Notes: a model not told the origin generated them from the letters alone. Shown: positions 8,987 through 17,985, counted from the stretch's first letter. The stretch is 23,200 bases of DNA from Ochromonadaceae sp. CCMP2298 (GCA_026770595.1 MU633799.1:1-23200); one strand, 5' to 3'. Numbers and translations are program-made.

Positions 8987-9844
8987 ATGATGCGCAGGGA
9001 CGTGAAGCAGAGGGACCATGACCCACGCATAATTTTCTTAATTAGAAAACTGTTTGAACCTGCGCGCCAGGAAGACATACTGGCCGCGGCTCTGACGACT
9101 GAGTATGTGAGCCTGGCAGACGTGCAGGGCATGCTGGTCTCACTCAAGTCGCACGACGACAACGTCTTGTCGAGAAGCGACACGGGCTTCGAAGCTGGTG
9201 TGCTGCTGCGTATGCTTCTTTTCTGGCACTGGTTAGAGCCTTTATCCGCCGCAAACGGGTTCTCCTCTTTCCCCGACAGAAGCGCGCCCGAGCCCATCGT
9301 TTGTGAGTACAGCTGCGACGACACGTATTGCGACTTCAAAACGGCCCTGCTGAGTGTCAGCCCCGCGCAGGGGGGGCAGGGCGTGCTGAGCGAGGAGGAC
9401 TGGGTGGTCGCGAAGGCCGTATTCGGCATCATGCAGGCCAACCAGAAACGTTTTGATCCCCGCGCCAAGGCAGGCTTCCTGCTCACCCCTTCTCTCATTA
9501 TGCGCAACCGAGAGCAGCCCGCAGGGCCGGTATGCGTAATCTCCAAGGCCGAGCTGCGCGTGCTGGCTGCGGCAGCTGTGCGCGAAAACCTCGTCCTGCG
9601 GGAGGAAATGCTTTTCCACACGCTGCTGGATGACACCTGCACTACTCTTATGGCCTGCTACATTGTCTACAATGGAGCACAATTCGTGCGTGGAAAGGGG
9701 TTCCAGAGGTTCGGAGCAGTGACCACCGGCGTCATCTGCGTATCGTTCTTGAACATGGGCTACATTTACTTATTCAAGCGCGATGGCTGGATCGAGCAGC
9801 GCAAGCAGCAGGGCTCTATCGTCAGCGTGCCGCCCAGGACCTAA
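8987..9844 (+). CDS. Unrecognised protein with C-terminal membrane segment (285 aa)
   Basis: Single-exon frame of 285 residues ending at TAA 9842-9844. I chose the ATG at 8987 because the open frame upstream runs through the tRNA and its flank, which cannot be protein. The N-terminal two thirds are mixed alpha-helical and soluble-looking with a Cys cluster (VCEYSCDDTYCDF, ~105-117). Near the C-terminus are one or two hydrophobic stretches (TTLMACYIVYNGAQF and FGAVTTGVICVSFLNMGYIYLF, about 219-258) followed by a basic tail, suggesting a tail-anchored or hairpin membrane protein, perhaps mitochondrial. I do not recognise the family. A 9-codon upstream ORF at 8961-8990 (starting in a good context) overlaps the start codon as ATGATG and may lower translation. 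Confidence 0.75.
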   Translation: MMRRDVKQRDHDPRIIFLIRKLFEPARQEDILAAALTTEYVSLADVQGMLVSLKSHDDNVLSRSDTGFEAGVLLRMLLFWHWLEPLSAANGFSSFPDRSAPEPIVCEYSCDDTYCDFKTALLSVSPAQGGQGVLSEEDWVVAKAVFGIMQANQKRFDPRAKAGFLLTPSLIMRNREQPAGPVCVISKAELRVLAAAAVRENLVLREEMLFHTLLDDTCTTLMACYIVYNGAQFVRGKGFQRFGAVTTGVICVSFLNMGYIYLFKRDGWIEQRKQQGSIVSVPPRT

Positions 9845-9847
9845 CAC

Positions 9848-9906
9848 CCCCTCCCCACCCCCCCCGCCCACACATACACACATACACACCCACACACACA
9901 CACATA
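9848..9906. repeat. C-rich and (CA)n microsatellite
   Basis: A C-rich tract is followed by an imperfect CA/CATA repeat (about 9868-9906) directly after the stop codon of the preceding gene. Confidence 0.85.
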
Positions 9907-10486
9907 CTTTCGTGGACACCCCGCGCGTCGACAGGGGCGGTGATTGACAGCTGACCACACGGTTTACCGCCGCAGCACAGTGTCGCAAACGCACCCTTCA
10001 CTCCGATTTGCGTATATTTGTTCGTTTCCGGTATTATGTTTGTTTCAATCAACGCTGGAACTCGAACGCAAGTCTGCTCTTCCTCTTTTTCGCCTCTTTC
10101 TCTATTTCGGAACATTGGATTACAAAGTACAAGAGCTCTCTCCCCACCAGTCCACCAGTCTATCCGGTTAGGGAGTGAGCGATCTCCAAAACTTTGTGAG
10201 AAGAACATGTCTCGCTGCTAAACTGCCTCTACAACTGCCCCCTGGAGGACTGAGGTGAAACGAAACCCTCCACATGGGTGAGATAGGACTGTTTCTTCTT
10301 AAAAGCGTTTATATTTTATATAAGAATGCAATAGCCATCATACAGTTATGTGAGACAGAATACTACTATATATGAGCAGAGGCAGCGATGAGACAATAGC
10401 AGGTCTGATCTATATATAGTATTCTCCAAACCCATTGACACAACAATGAATGTACATTATTTGGCAATACCAATCTCGCAAATTTC
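9907..10486. other. Convergent 3' intergenic region
   Basis: About 580 bases between the converging ends of two genes. It contains AT-rich stretches (10308-10325 and 10360-10375, TATATA type) that probably belong to 3' ends. Short open frames here lack any protein-like pattern. Nothing else is visible. Confidence 0.4.
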
Positions 10487-12504
10487 TCAATCTTCGACTG
10501 TAAACTTTACTGAACTTGAGCGGTTCATTTTGGCGGATTCTCCTATACCCTCCACCCCTAGCTCTTTCAGAAGCTTTCCAGACTATAGAGGGCCAGAAGG
10601 GGGAGGGAGGGAAGAGGGAGGGTCGGAGTGTGGGATGGTAGAGAAGGGGAAGGTCGGTAAGGGGAATTAGACATGGTTCGTGAGAATATGTGAGACGTGA
10701 GGAAGGAGGGAGGGTGGTGCGGTGGCGGGAGCTGGGGTATGGGGCGATGAGTATTGCGGTGAATATTAGGGTGAATATTGCGGTTTACTCACCCCGCTGT
10801 ACGCTCTGAACATTGGCCCGCTAACTGTCTTCCGATCCTCCTTGGAGGGCTGTCTGTTGTTCTCATTGACGAAGGACTTAGACCAGGCGTATATATCCCG
10901 CTTGACCTTCCTGCGTAGTGTTAGAAGCCGCTCTTTGAATACGTCAGCGTCGGCGTCTGGCTTCAGCATGGCATCTACTGCCTTCTCCGTGTACTTAGCG
11001 AGGATTGTTTCTAGTGGTAGGGGGTAGGTGGTGGGTGTTGGGTAGTAGGTTGTGGTTAGGTGGGAAGAGGTAGGGCATTATAATATATATGCTTGGCCTT
11101 CACCTGTCGGGGGGAACTCGAAGTCACTTATTGGTTCACTTATAGACACCTCTTTCTTGATTTGCGCGAATGGCGTCTGGGTTATCGGCGCTACGGCCAT
11201 TATTTTGCCACTCCTGGAGCGCACGCCCATACCGCCGGGGCTGGCGGCGGGCGAAGAGGAGCTCGAATCCTGCTCAGCCTCTGAAATTGTTCTAGCCCGA
11301 GAAGACGTGCCCTTGAAACTGCTCCTAGCTGATTTGCGCGGGCTGCTGTTGGAGGGCCTCTCCCCGCCAGGCTGAGACGCCACCAACTGGCTTTGGTTCT
11401 GCAACTGGGGGCCTGTGCGTATGCTTTGCGCGTAGGACTCTGACTGCTTCAGACTCAGCTCCAGTTGACTCATGCGCTGCTCCAGGAAGCGCTTCTCGCC
11501 CTCAAAGCTGCGCAATTTGTCCTCGAACACCGTACTCGCACCCGGCTGCCCCGTCAGCGCCGCAAGCCTATCCAGCTCCTCTGAGAGGTTCTCAGTCTTC
11601 TTTAACAGGTTTGATATCTTCCGGTTCTTCGCGTCCACAGCCTCTTGCAACTCCGCATTCAGGTCGCCCATCTGATAGTTGTCTCGGCGGATTTTGGACA
11701 TATGCGACTGCAGTTGTACCTGCTGCTCCTCCATAGCACTGATTAATTCCTCCTTGTCCTCTATCAGCCGCTTCAGAGTGGTGGTGGTGGAGGCGGCACC
11801 GTTACCTAGCAAGGCATGCTCTAGTCGCGTTTCCAACTCAGCGATGCGGCCGTTCAGTTGCTTGTTGATACCCAGAGCCTCGTCCAGCAACACCTCCCTC
11901 TCGTCTCGCTTGTTCTTCAACTCGCTGGTCTGCGTGTGCACCTGCAGTAGCGCAGCTCCTGTGGCCTGCAGCGCTTTGCGAGATTCTGCGAACTTGCGTG
12001 TCATGTCTTTCTGCTTGCTTTCGAGGATGTGCCTCTCCTTGAGCTCTGCGTTCAGGCGGGACTTAACAAAGGCATTCTCTTCAAGTGCCTCGTGCAGCTG
12101 CATCTTCATCATCTGCATGCGCTCGGAGGACTCCTCACGCATGGGCGAGCTCTGCTATGAACGGAGAAAGGAAGGGTGAGAGGAAGGGAGAAAGGAAAGG
12201 GGAAAGGAAGGGGGAAGGGAGCGTTTGTTAGTCTAGATCTGTTTGAGATCGCAGTGGGGTTTGCAATTACCTTCTTGACCACTGGCTCATCCAGATTTAG
12301 CCGCTCGTTGTATATGCTCAGTAGGTTCATCATTGTCTCGTCTTCACGGTCGGACGACAAAATCTGCTTCTGGGAATTGGTTTTCTTTGCTTTCTTCTTC
12401 GAGCTGGGCCTGCTCGACACTGGGCTCTTCACGACCCGCTTATCCCTAGTATCCCTAGTATCCCTAGTATCCCTGCCATACGCGCTATATCGAGCCGACG
12501 ACAT
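10487..12504 (-). CDS. Coiled-coil protein with C-terminal Sld2/FAM13-like WxxxF motif (spliced, ~532 aa)
   Basis: Four exons on the minus strand: 12504-12271, 12154-11104, 11010-10793 and 10582-10487. Junction phases agree (0, 1, 0) and every intron is GT-AG. The first acceptor could be 3 bases later (12151). The last exon is short and has no start of its own; it adds SGKLLKELGVEG... and ends in TGA. The start is the ATG at 12504; the open frame upstream has no ATG. Residues 1-78 are low-complexity and basic, with (DTR)4. Residues ~85-295 are a long coiled coil, then a Ser-rich linker. Near the C-terminus, RDIYAWSKSFVNENNRQPSKED fits the pattern I-x2-W-x3-F-x5-R-x-P-x2-D seen in Sld2/RecQL4 N-termini and in FAM13-type proteins, where it is a short helical protein-binding region. 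The function is unknown; a cytoskeletal or chromosome-associated scaffold is plausible. Confidence 0.78.
12441..12475 (-). repeat. 9-base tandem repeat TATCCCTAG inside exon 1
   Basis: Three perfect and one partial copy of TATCCCTAG keep frame and code on the minus strand for (DTR)n near the N-terminus of the coiled-coil protein. Confidence 0.9.
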
Positions 12505-12870
12505 GATAAACGCCGTTAGCAAGATCTAAGATCTAAGATCCTCTGTCTAATTTACGTCAAACGAGCTCCCACATCGGCTTCCAGAGCACCTGCCCACTGC
12601 CGTAGACTCCCACTGCGAGGTCATGTTCGCAATTCAGTGGAGATGGAGTGCACCCACCCAAACTTGTGCACCTCCTGGACCATAAAGGTACGATGGATCC
12701 TAAGTTATTTGTGTTACTCGGTAACGGTCAGTCGTTAGGAACCTATAACCGTCCGCTGGGAGGTGGGAAAAGGAAAACTACGCTGGTCGAAAAGGAGGGA
12801 AGAATTGAATTCTTGGCCGTTTGACAAACCCCAGCCGATCCTGTGTTCAAATTTTTGGACATGGTTGTAC
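12505..12870. other. Upstream region of the coiled-coil gene
   Basis: Non-coding stretch before the repeat array. A short duplication AAGATCTAAGATCTAAGATC (about 12521-12540) sits just upstream of the coiled-coil start codon. No gene is visible. Confidence 0.4.
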
Positions 12871-12874
12871 ACTG

Positions 12875-12944
12875 TTTCATCGAATCACATTTCATCGAAT
12901 CGTTTTTCACCGAATCGTTTTTCGTCGATCGCTTTTCATCGAAT
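12875..12944. repeat. Five direct repeats of TTTCATCGAATC
   Basis: The 12-mer TTTCATCGAATC occurs at 12875-12886 and 12890-12901 exactly, then as TTTCACCGAATC (12905-12916), TTTCGTCGATC (12920-12930) and TTTCATCGAAT (12934-12944). Spacing is a regular 14-15 bases from start to start. Confidence 0.9.
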
Positions 12945-12945
12945 A

Positions 12946-13096
12946 ACTACCTCAAGTAGTAATAATTTAGTACCTGAGGTGCCCTTGCCGATGGTACTTC
13001 AGGTACCTAAGTCACACTACCCCAGGTAGTCCGACAAAATGCTACCCCAGGTAGTTAAAGAGTACCCTAGGTACCTGAAAGCTACCTGAGGTAGCT
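12946..13096. repeat. Array of seven short palindromes, consensus (C/G)TACCynrGGTA(G/C)
   Basis: Seven near-palindromes share one core: ACTACCTCAAGTAGT (12946-12960), TACCTGAGGTG (12971-12981), GGTACTTCAGGTACC (12993-13007), ACTACCCCAGGTAGT (13016-13030), CTACCCCAGGTAG (13042-13054), GTACCCTAGGTAC (13062-13074) and AGCTACCTGAGGTAGCT (13080-13096; 8-base perfect arms around one base). Centres are roughly 18-26 bases apart. The array starts immediately after the TTTCATCGAATC repeats and ends 73 bases before the FLYWCH-like ORF, so it may be a cluster of binding sites for a dimeric protein or part of a mobile element end. Confidence 0.88.
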
Positions 13097-13168
13097 GTTC
13101 CTATCGCCGATTCTTGGCTTTATGTTTAAATTTTGATTTTTAGAGCGCTGAGCAGCCCGTTGAGCAGC

Positions 13169-13636
13169 ATGTTGAGCCCGTTGAGCAGCCTTTTTCCCAC
13201 GGTCGTCGCTTCCGTAATCCCTCGTATAACCGCAACAACCAAGAAGCACCCTCTCCTACTTGAGGGCGAGAAGTATTACATAGTCACAAAAAGGAAGAGG
13301 CAGCACGTGGAATGCGATGCCGGTACCTACTGGAGGATCTACTGGAAGTGCCAGGATGCCAGCTGCAAAGGCACTGGTACCACTTCTTTCCATGAGGAAT
13401 CGCGAGTCTATGGTGTGTTCACCTCACTCAACCCCCACTCGATGGACTGCCCGTGGAACCAGAGTACTGTAGTAATCCACTACTACAAGCAGGCGGTACT
13501 TGATCGGTTTGCCGCAGACACTCGTATCAAGAGAGCCCTGCATGAGCATCATTTGTGGGCGCAAACTGAGCTGATGGATCACTGTCCTGGCCTGGTTGGG
13601 CACTTCCCCTGTCAGCACCACTTCCCCTGTCAGTAA
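13169..13636 (+). CDS. FLYWCH-like zinc-finger ORF, possibly transposon-derived fragment
   Basis: Frame of 155 residues from the first ATG (13169) to TAA (13634-13636). The middle reads ...RQHVECDAGTYWRIYWKCQDASCKGT... and ends HSMDC; spacing of aromatic residues, W-x-C, x4-C and the final His/Cys resembles a FLYWCH zinc finger, a DNA- or protein-binding domain often found at the N-terminus of MULE-type transposases and in some host regulators. No transposase catalytic region follows: the frame stops ~65 residues later after a tandem 18-base duplication (13601-13618 and 13619-13636) coding for HFPCQH/HFPCQ. It is therefore either a small stand-alone protein or a truncated element. Its last 7 bases overlap the stop end of the converging gene. 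Confidence 0.55.
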   Translation: MLSPLSSLFPTVVASVIPRITATTKKHPLLLEGEKYYIVTKRKRQHVECDAGTYWRIYWKCQDASCKGTGTTSFHEESRVYGVFTSLNPHSMDCPWNQSTVVIHYYKQAVLDRFAADTRIKRALHEHHLWAQTELMDHCPGLVGHFPCQHHFPCQ

Positions 13637-13647
13637 TCCACTACTAC
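13471..13647. repeat. 16-base direct repeat AGTAATCCACTACTAC flanking the ORF end
   Basis: AGTAATCCACTACTAC occurs exactly at 13471-13486 and 13632-13647. The second copy spans the stop codons of the two converging frames. GTAGT/ACTAC arms make the first copy a small hairpin. Confidence 0.85.
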
Positions 13648-14556
13648 GTCGATCAGGGGCTGCATGCAGGGCAGGAAGGAAGAGCGCACCAGAAGCTGCG
13701 AGGGCTCCTGCTCCTCCTGCAGCTTGCTCTTGCTGCTGGACCCCTTGCTGCTCCCCTTGGCGAACGAGGTGACGGGGGGCTTGCCACCGCTCTTGGTGGT
13801 GGACTTGATGGTGGGGGGCTTGCCATCGAAGTACGAGTTGAAGGATTCCTGTTGCTTCTTGTCGATAGGGTAGCCGGCCTTGATGGAAGCTTCGACCGCG
13901 GACACGTTCAACGCCTCCTCCGAGAGGCCCTCGAAGTTGGCGGGCACCAGACGGGCCTCCAGCATGTCGATGGACTGGCCTATACGCTGGAGCTCGTACT
14001 TCTGCTGCTGCTGTTGCTGCTGGGCTTCGAGAAGCACTTGCATTGCCTGGTAACTGGCTTCGTTCGCCTCCTCGGCCCGCTTGTCGATGCCTGGCGCGCC
14101 GTGGTACATGTCTTTCTCAGCACGGTTCAGTGCCATCTGCTCCACGATCTTGGCCTGATCCGCCGCGAACCTGACCATGTCCAGCGGGGAATAGGTGCCA
14201 CCAGATGCGAGAGGGTGGGGCCCGGCTACAGGTACGGGGGTGTGCTGGCCCACGGTCTCCGCCTCACCCTCGTCGATCTCCACCTCCACCTCCACTGAAG
14301 CAGGCTCCTCCACCGCAGTAGGCTCCTCCTCAACCTCTGCCTCTGCCTCAACCTCTGGCTCAACCTCTGCCTCAACCTCTGCCTCTACCTGTGCCTCCTC
14401 CTCAATACCCGCCTCCATTCTCCTCTTCTTGTCCAGGCGACCACTCACGCGTGAGCCCTGAGTGTTGTCGGGAGTCTGCGAGGCGCGCTTGTTTAAGTCG
14501 GCGCATGCCTTTGTTCCCTTTCCCCCCAACGTTCTCCCAATGTTTCCTTTCGACAT
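13630..14556 (-). CDS. Acidic, Gln-rich protein of unknown function (308 aa)
   Basis: Single open frame from ATG 14554-14556 to TGA 13630-13632. The upstream extension has no ATG. A basic N-terminus with a KKRRM patch near residue 43 (possible nuclear localisation signal) is followed by a Glu/Val repeat (VEAEVEAEVEPEVEAEAEV), a helical stretch with Q7 (coding CTG/TTG repeats on the plus strand near 14001-14025), and a Lys/Ser-rich C-terminus containing the doubled phrase GKPPTIKST / GKPPVTSF. No known domain is recognised. The composition suggests a nuclear, partly disordered protein. Its 3' end overlaps the FLYWCH-like frame by 7 bases, so both may belong to one inserted unit, but this is not shown. 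Confidence 0.65.
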   Translation of the reverse strand: MSKGNIGRTLGGKGTKACADLNKRASQTPDNTQGSRVSGRLDKKRRMEAGIEEEAQVEAEVEAEVEPEVEAEAEVEEEPTAVEEPASVEVEVEIDEGEAETVGQHTPVPVAGPHPLASGGTYSPLDMVRFAADQAKIVEQMALNRAEKDMYHGAPGIDKRAEEANEASYQAMQVLLEAQQQQQQQKYELQRIGQSIDMLEARLVPANFEGLSEEALNVSAVEASIKAGYPIDKKQQESFNSYFDGKPPTIKSTTKSGGKPPVTSFAKGSSKGSSSKSKLQEEQEPSQLLVRSSFLPCMQPLIDVVVDY

Positions 14557-14829
14557 CAGTAGAATGCGACGTGGAATGCGGTTCGATTGGAAATTATGAG
14601 TTGAATGACGCAAGAGCCACCGATCGTTCTAGCTTTCGAGACAAGAAGAGCTGCTCGTCGAGTCAGAAGTGATCAGGTAACAGCATCGGTTCCTGGCTGA
14701 CACACGAAAGAGGCCTGGTTGCTGACCACGAACCTTGTTGCACCATCCATCGCAGCAGCTTCAGGAGAGTGTTGAGTCTCCAGACACACAAGCGCCGACG
14801 CGGAGCAGATCCAGTGTCCATCATCCATC
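14557..14829. promoter_or_regulatory. Divergent intergenic region
   Basis: About 270 bases between the minus-strand acidic-protein gene and the plus-strand ankyrin gene, so it should hold both promoters. No recognisable element stands out. Confidence 0.4.
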
Positions 14830-15468
14830 ATGGAGACCCAGTTCGTGCTGATTTATGTGATGGAGTTCCTGGGCTCGACCTCTGACCCGCAGCTCAGACT
14901 CGTGTCGAGGTTATGCAGAGATGAACTGGCCACCACGCCTGTTGAGGACCTGAAGATCAAGGACTATGTGTCGTCCGTTCCTCCGATTTCCTGGGCGTGG
15001 AGGGAGCTCAACATGCCTCGGACGGATCTGGTTACTGAGCAGACAGCGCGAGACGGGCAACTAGAGGTATTGCAGTGGCTGCGAGCCCAGAATCCTCCCT
15101 GTCCTTGGGATAATTGGACTTGCTCAGGTGCTGCAGCGAAAGGTCACTTGGACGTGCTACTGTGGCTGCGAGCCCAAGATCACCCCTGTCCTTGGAATGA
15201 GGGGACTTGTGCAGCAGCAGGGTTGGGTGGTCACTTGCATGTGTTGCAGTGGCTACTACGAGCCCAGAATCCTGCCTGTCCTTGGGACGAAGAGGTATAT
15301 TTCCAGGCTGCAAAGGGTCGCCACCTGCATGTGCTGCTATGGCTTACAGCGCAGGATCCGCCCTGCCCTTGGAGCGGACAGTTTGAGGACTATGAGGGAT
15401 TTGAGGACCATGAATCTGATAACCCCGATGACTCTGATGACTCGGATGACTCTGGTGATTTTAATTAA
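14830..15468 (+). CDS. Ankyrin-repeat protein, algal/protist WLRAQ-PCPW type (212 aa)
   Basis: Single exon from ATG 14830 to TAA. The N-terminal ~45 residues (VLIYVMEFLGSTSDPQLRLVSRLCRDEL) resemble an F-box-like helix bundle. From ~residue 72 four ankyrin units follow with the signature GHL-x-VL-x-WLRAQ-x-PPCPW-x-x-x-TC (33-34 residues per unit). The third unit has one extra Leu (WLLRAQ), from an inserted codon. The C-terminus is a strongly acidic tail (DDSDDSDDSGDFN). Such repeats belong to large, recently amplified families in algae and other protists and in some giant viruses; an F-box plus ankyrin layout would suggest a substrate adaptor for ubiquitin ligation, but the F-box call is weak. 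The four-unit length is short for the family, so it may be a trimmed member. Confidence 0.85.
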   Translation: METQFVLIYVMEFLGSTSDPQLRLVSRLCRDELATTPVEDLKIKDYVSSVPPISWAWRELNMPRTDLVTEQTARDGQLEVLQWLRAQNPPCPWDNWTCSGAAAKGHLDVLLWLRAQDHPCPWNEGTCAAAGLGGHLHVLQWLLRAQNPACPWDEEVYFQAAKGRHLHVLLWLTAQDPPCPWSGQFEDYEGFEDHESDNPDDSDDSDDSGDFN

Positions 15469-15833
15469 CGTAGGCAATGCACTAAGAAGTTGACCTAATT
15501 AATACAAAGGAAACGCACTATGGTAGGACCTATATTGTGATATCATACTACTGGTTGCCATGGGCAGGATCTTCGTAAGGTACAAGTAGGTACTCCCAAC
15601 ATACACGAAAGAGAACTTCCCCCCTGATTGGCGATTGTTTTACGGCATTTGTGCGCTGAATGAAAACCCCGGTTGAGAGCTGCATTAAACCTTACACAGT
15701 ATTCGGTAACCCAGCAGCATTAAACCTTACAGAGCAGTAGACTTCGCACGGCTCCTACACGAGCCGGTGGTGAAGAATATAAAATTCTTCTATAATTGTA
15801 AAATGCAAGTGCAGAAAAGATAAATTAAAGCGT
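15469..15833. other. Convergent 3' intergenic region with a 15-base direct repeat
   Basis: About 365 bases between converging genes. GCATTAAACCTTACA is present twice (15682-15696 and 15717-15731), 35 bases apart. AT-rich runs near 15777-15830 probably belong to the 3' end of the minus-strand gene. No gene is visible. Confidence 0.6.
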
Positions 15834-17985
15834 TTATTCGGGCGGTGGGAGGGGCAGAGCGGGCAGGGGGGAGCCGAGGCTCTTGTAGCGGCCCTGCACT
15901 AGGTTTGGGTCGAGCTCGTTGGTCACTTTCTCGATCCAGCTGCGGGCCTTCTCGTACTCCGCGCACATAGCGAAGGCTTTTTTGAAGTTCTCCAGCGCTT
16001 CGGGGAGGTTTTTCAGGCTGTAGTGGCACAGGCCTTGGTTATGGTAGGTCACGTGGTGCTCGCCCACGCCGCTGGTAGACTCCGTGTAGAAGAAGAGGGC
16101 CTTTTCGTAGTCCCGGATGCCGTAGTAGAAGCGCCCTATCTCGAAGGCTATGTCTTTGTCCGTGTCCAGCAGGTAGTAGTTCTCCCACACTCTAGGCACG
16201 CCTCGGCACAGGTCGTTGCGCAGCTTCTGCCCGCACGAGGGCGCGTGGGTGAGTATGGTATCTCTGAACTTGAAGAACACATCCGGGTCCCAGTCTCCCA
16301 ATTTCAGCATGGCCACTACAGTCCTCAGGGGGGGGTTGGGCAGGTCCTCTTTGAGGCTCTTCTGCATCACGAAGAAGTCATTAGGCCCGAACTGATCCAC
16401 CCAATCTCTAAAGGCCATCTGCAGGTGGGGGAACTGCGCAGCCCTCGTCTCGTCCAGGGCCGCCAGGCCGTCGCCCATGTAGGTTGCGTCGCAGTCGGAT
16501 ACACTGGGGGAGTCGAGCGAGTCCTCTGGGCTGAGCACGAAGGTGGAGCACTTGAGGGACGCCTCCTCCTGCGGGTTGTGCAACGCGAAGCCCCCCTTGT
16601 TGGTGAACCACGCCCCCACTGCGTGGTAGTTCACCATGAGGCTGAAGGAGCCATGCACGGCGATGTGCGGGTCCATCAGGCCTGCAAACTGCTCCGGGTT
16701 GTTGTTCCCCTTATCCCCGGAAATGACCAGCGCCCGCCCCCCCGAGAAGAAGCTGAGCCGTCGCAGAGCGCGCAGTGCGCCGATAGGTAGGAGTATGGAG
16801 GCGCCGCCTGGTCTGTCCTTGAAGTACTCGGTGTACCACTGCAGCACTCTGCGGATGTACTTCTCGTCCCCCTCTTCTGACTGGTAATAGCTAGGGTCTG
16901 TCTCCACGTACCGGTACTGGTTCTCCAGTCGGCCGATTATCTCCGGGTCTAGAGGGTCCGGCTCCTCGCTGTGCTTTGAGCCCGTGCTCACTAACCCTTC
17001 CTTCAGAACGCCCTGCTCGATCTGGAATATGTCGTGGTACAGAGTGTCGAACAGGTAGTTGGCCAGGATTACGACGGGGTTTTTGCAGCTGCCCTTGGAT
17101 AAAGTGATGCCCTTCTTCCATAGCGTGATGGAGTCATGCTCCACGGCGTCGAAGATGGCTGCGTCCAGGTTGCCAGAGTCGAAGTACTTCTTCAGGCTGG
17201 GGTGGGACTGCCAGAAGTTGAAGTTTTTCTCGGTGAAGTCCGTCATCACGAAGCAGATCTTGTCTAGTGGGAAGTCGCACACGGTCCGCATCTCCTCCAA
17301 CGCCTTGAGCATAAAGAAGGAGAACTTTCCGGCGCCACAGCCTAGCTCGATGATGTACAGGGGCTCGTTGGGGTCTACCTTCATCTTGCTGTTGGGGCCG
17401 TAGCAGTCGCGCAGGAAGCCGTGCAGCACCTAACCGATCATTGAATAGACAAAGAACCAATGTAGAAGGGTGGGTTAATATCACTAGAGATTATGTGGAT
17501 GTTGGTGTGGATGGCGGTGTAATGGAGCCGAAGTGGCAGTAGGAGAGTGCTGGGCGGAGGAGACGCACCTTGACGTAGCTCTTCGCGATAAAGGTGTTGC
17601 AAGTGATGAAGTGGGGGACGATACCCTGCGACCACGAGTCCACGCCTTTGCGCTCGTAGAAACTCATCATCAGCTTCCACAGGTGCGATTTGCTGCAGGG
17701 CTTGAAGTCCTCCAGCACGCAGCGCTCTGCAGCCCGCACCTCCTCCTGCGCAAGATTGAGCGGGATGGTCACATTTAAGGTGAAAGGATTAATAAAATTA
17801 TGCATGTGTGGTGCGTGCAAGCACGCGTGTGTGTGTGGGAAGTTTCTTAGAAACTAAAGCTTTAGAGAACTCGCGCTTACCGCAGAGGCGCCGTTGCTGT
17901 CCTGGCCTTCGATATCAAGGGCGACGACGTCGTCCAATGGCAAATCGCGAGCCGCTTCCAAGCCAGGAGACACCGCTTCGATCAT
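15834..17985 (-). CDS. MidA-like SAM-dependent methyltransferase with C-terminal TPRs (spliced, 625 aa)
   Basis: Three phase-0 exons on the minus strand: 17985-17881, 17745-17569 and 17429-15834 (stop TAA). Introns are 135 and 139 bases, GT-AG. Exon 1 starts MIEAVSPGLEAARDLPLDDV. After residue ~95 comes a Rossmann methyltransferase: motif I is YIIELGCGAGKFSFFML (~118), and PVVILANYLFDTLYHDIF (~215) corresponds to the post-II 'NE-x-x-D' segment of MidA-type enzymes. The C-terminal part (about 520-600: IGRFYYGIRDYEKALFFY... YHNQGLCHYSLKNLPEALENFKKAF) forms two TPR units. The protein is therefore probably a protein methyltransferase with TPRs for partner binding. MidA relatives (NDUFAF7) methylate an arginine in mitochondrial complex I, but this protein lacks an evident presequence and is not a clear NDUFAF7. 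The stop codon lies within GAATAAACG, an AATAAA-like signal. Confidence 0.86.

Noticed and set aside
12875-13096. CRISPR array.
   Set aside because: Repeats are only 11-17 bases and too variable, spacers are a few bases, and the setting is a eukaryotic nuclear genome.
13852-14298. Plus-strand ORF with poly-Leu opposite the acidic protein.
   Set aside because: It is the antisense of the Gln run and Glu/Val repeats; Leu and His runs are their mirror.
14830-15468. Ankyrin gene as a viral insertion.
   Set aside because: Similar repeats occur in giant viruses, but neighbouring genes are cellular and spliced, and no other viral gene is present.
16023-16790. 255-codon plus-strand ORF opposite the methyltransferase gene.
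   Set aside because: Antisense shadow of a GC-rich exon; the minus strand has clear domains and consistent splice sites.
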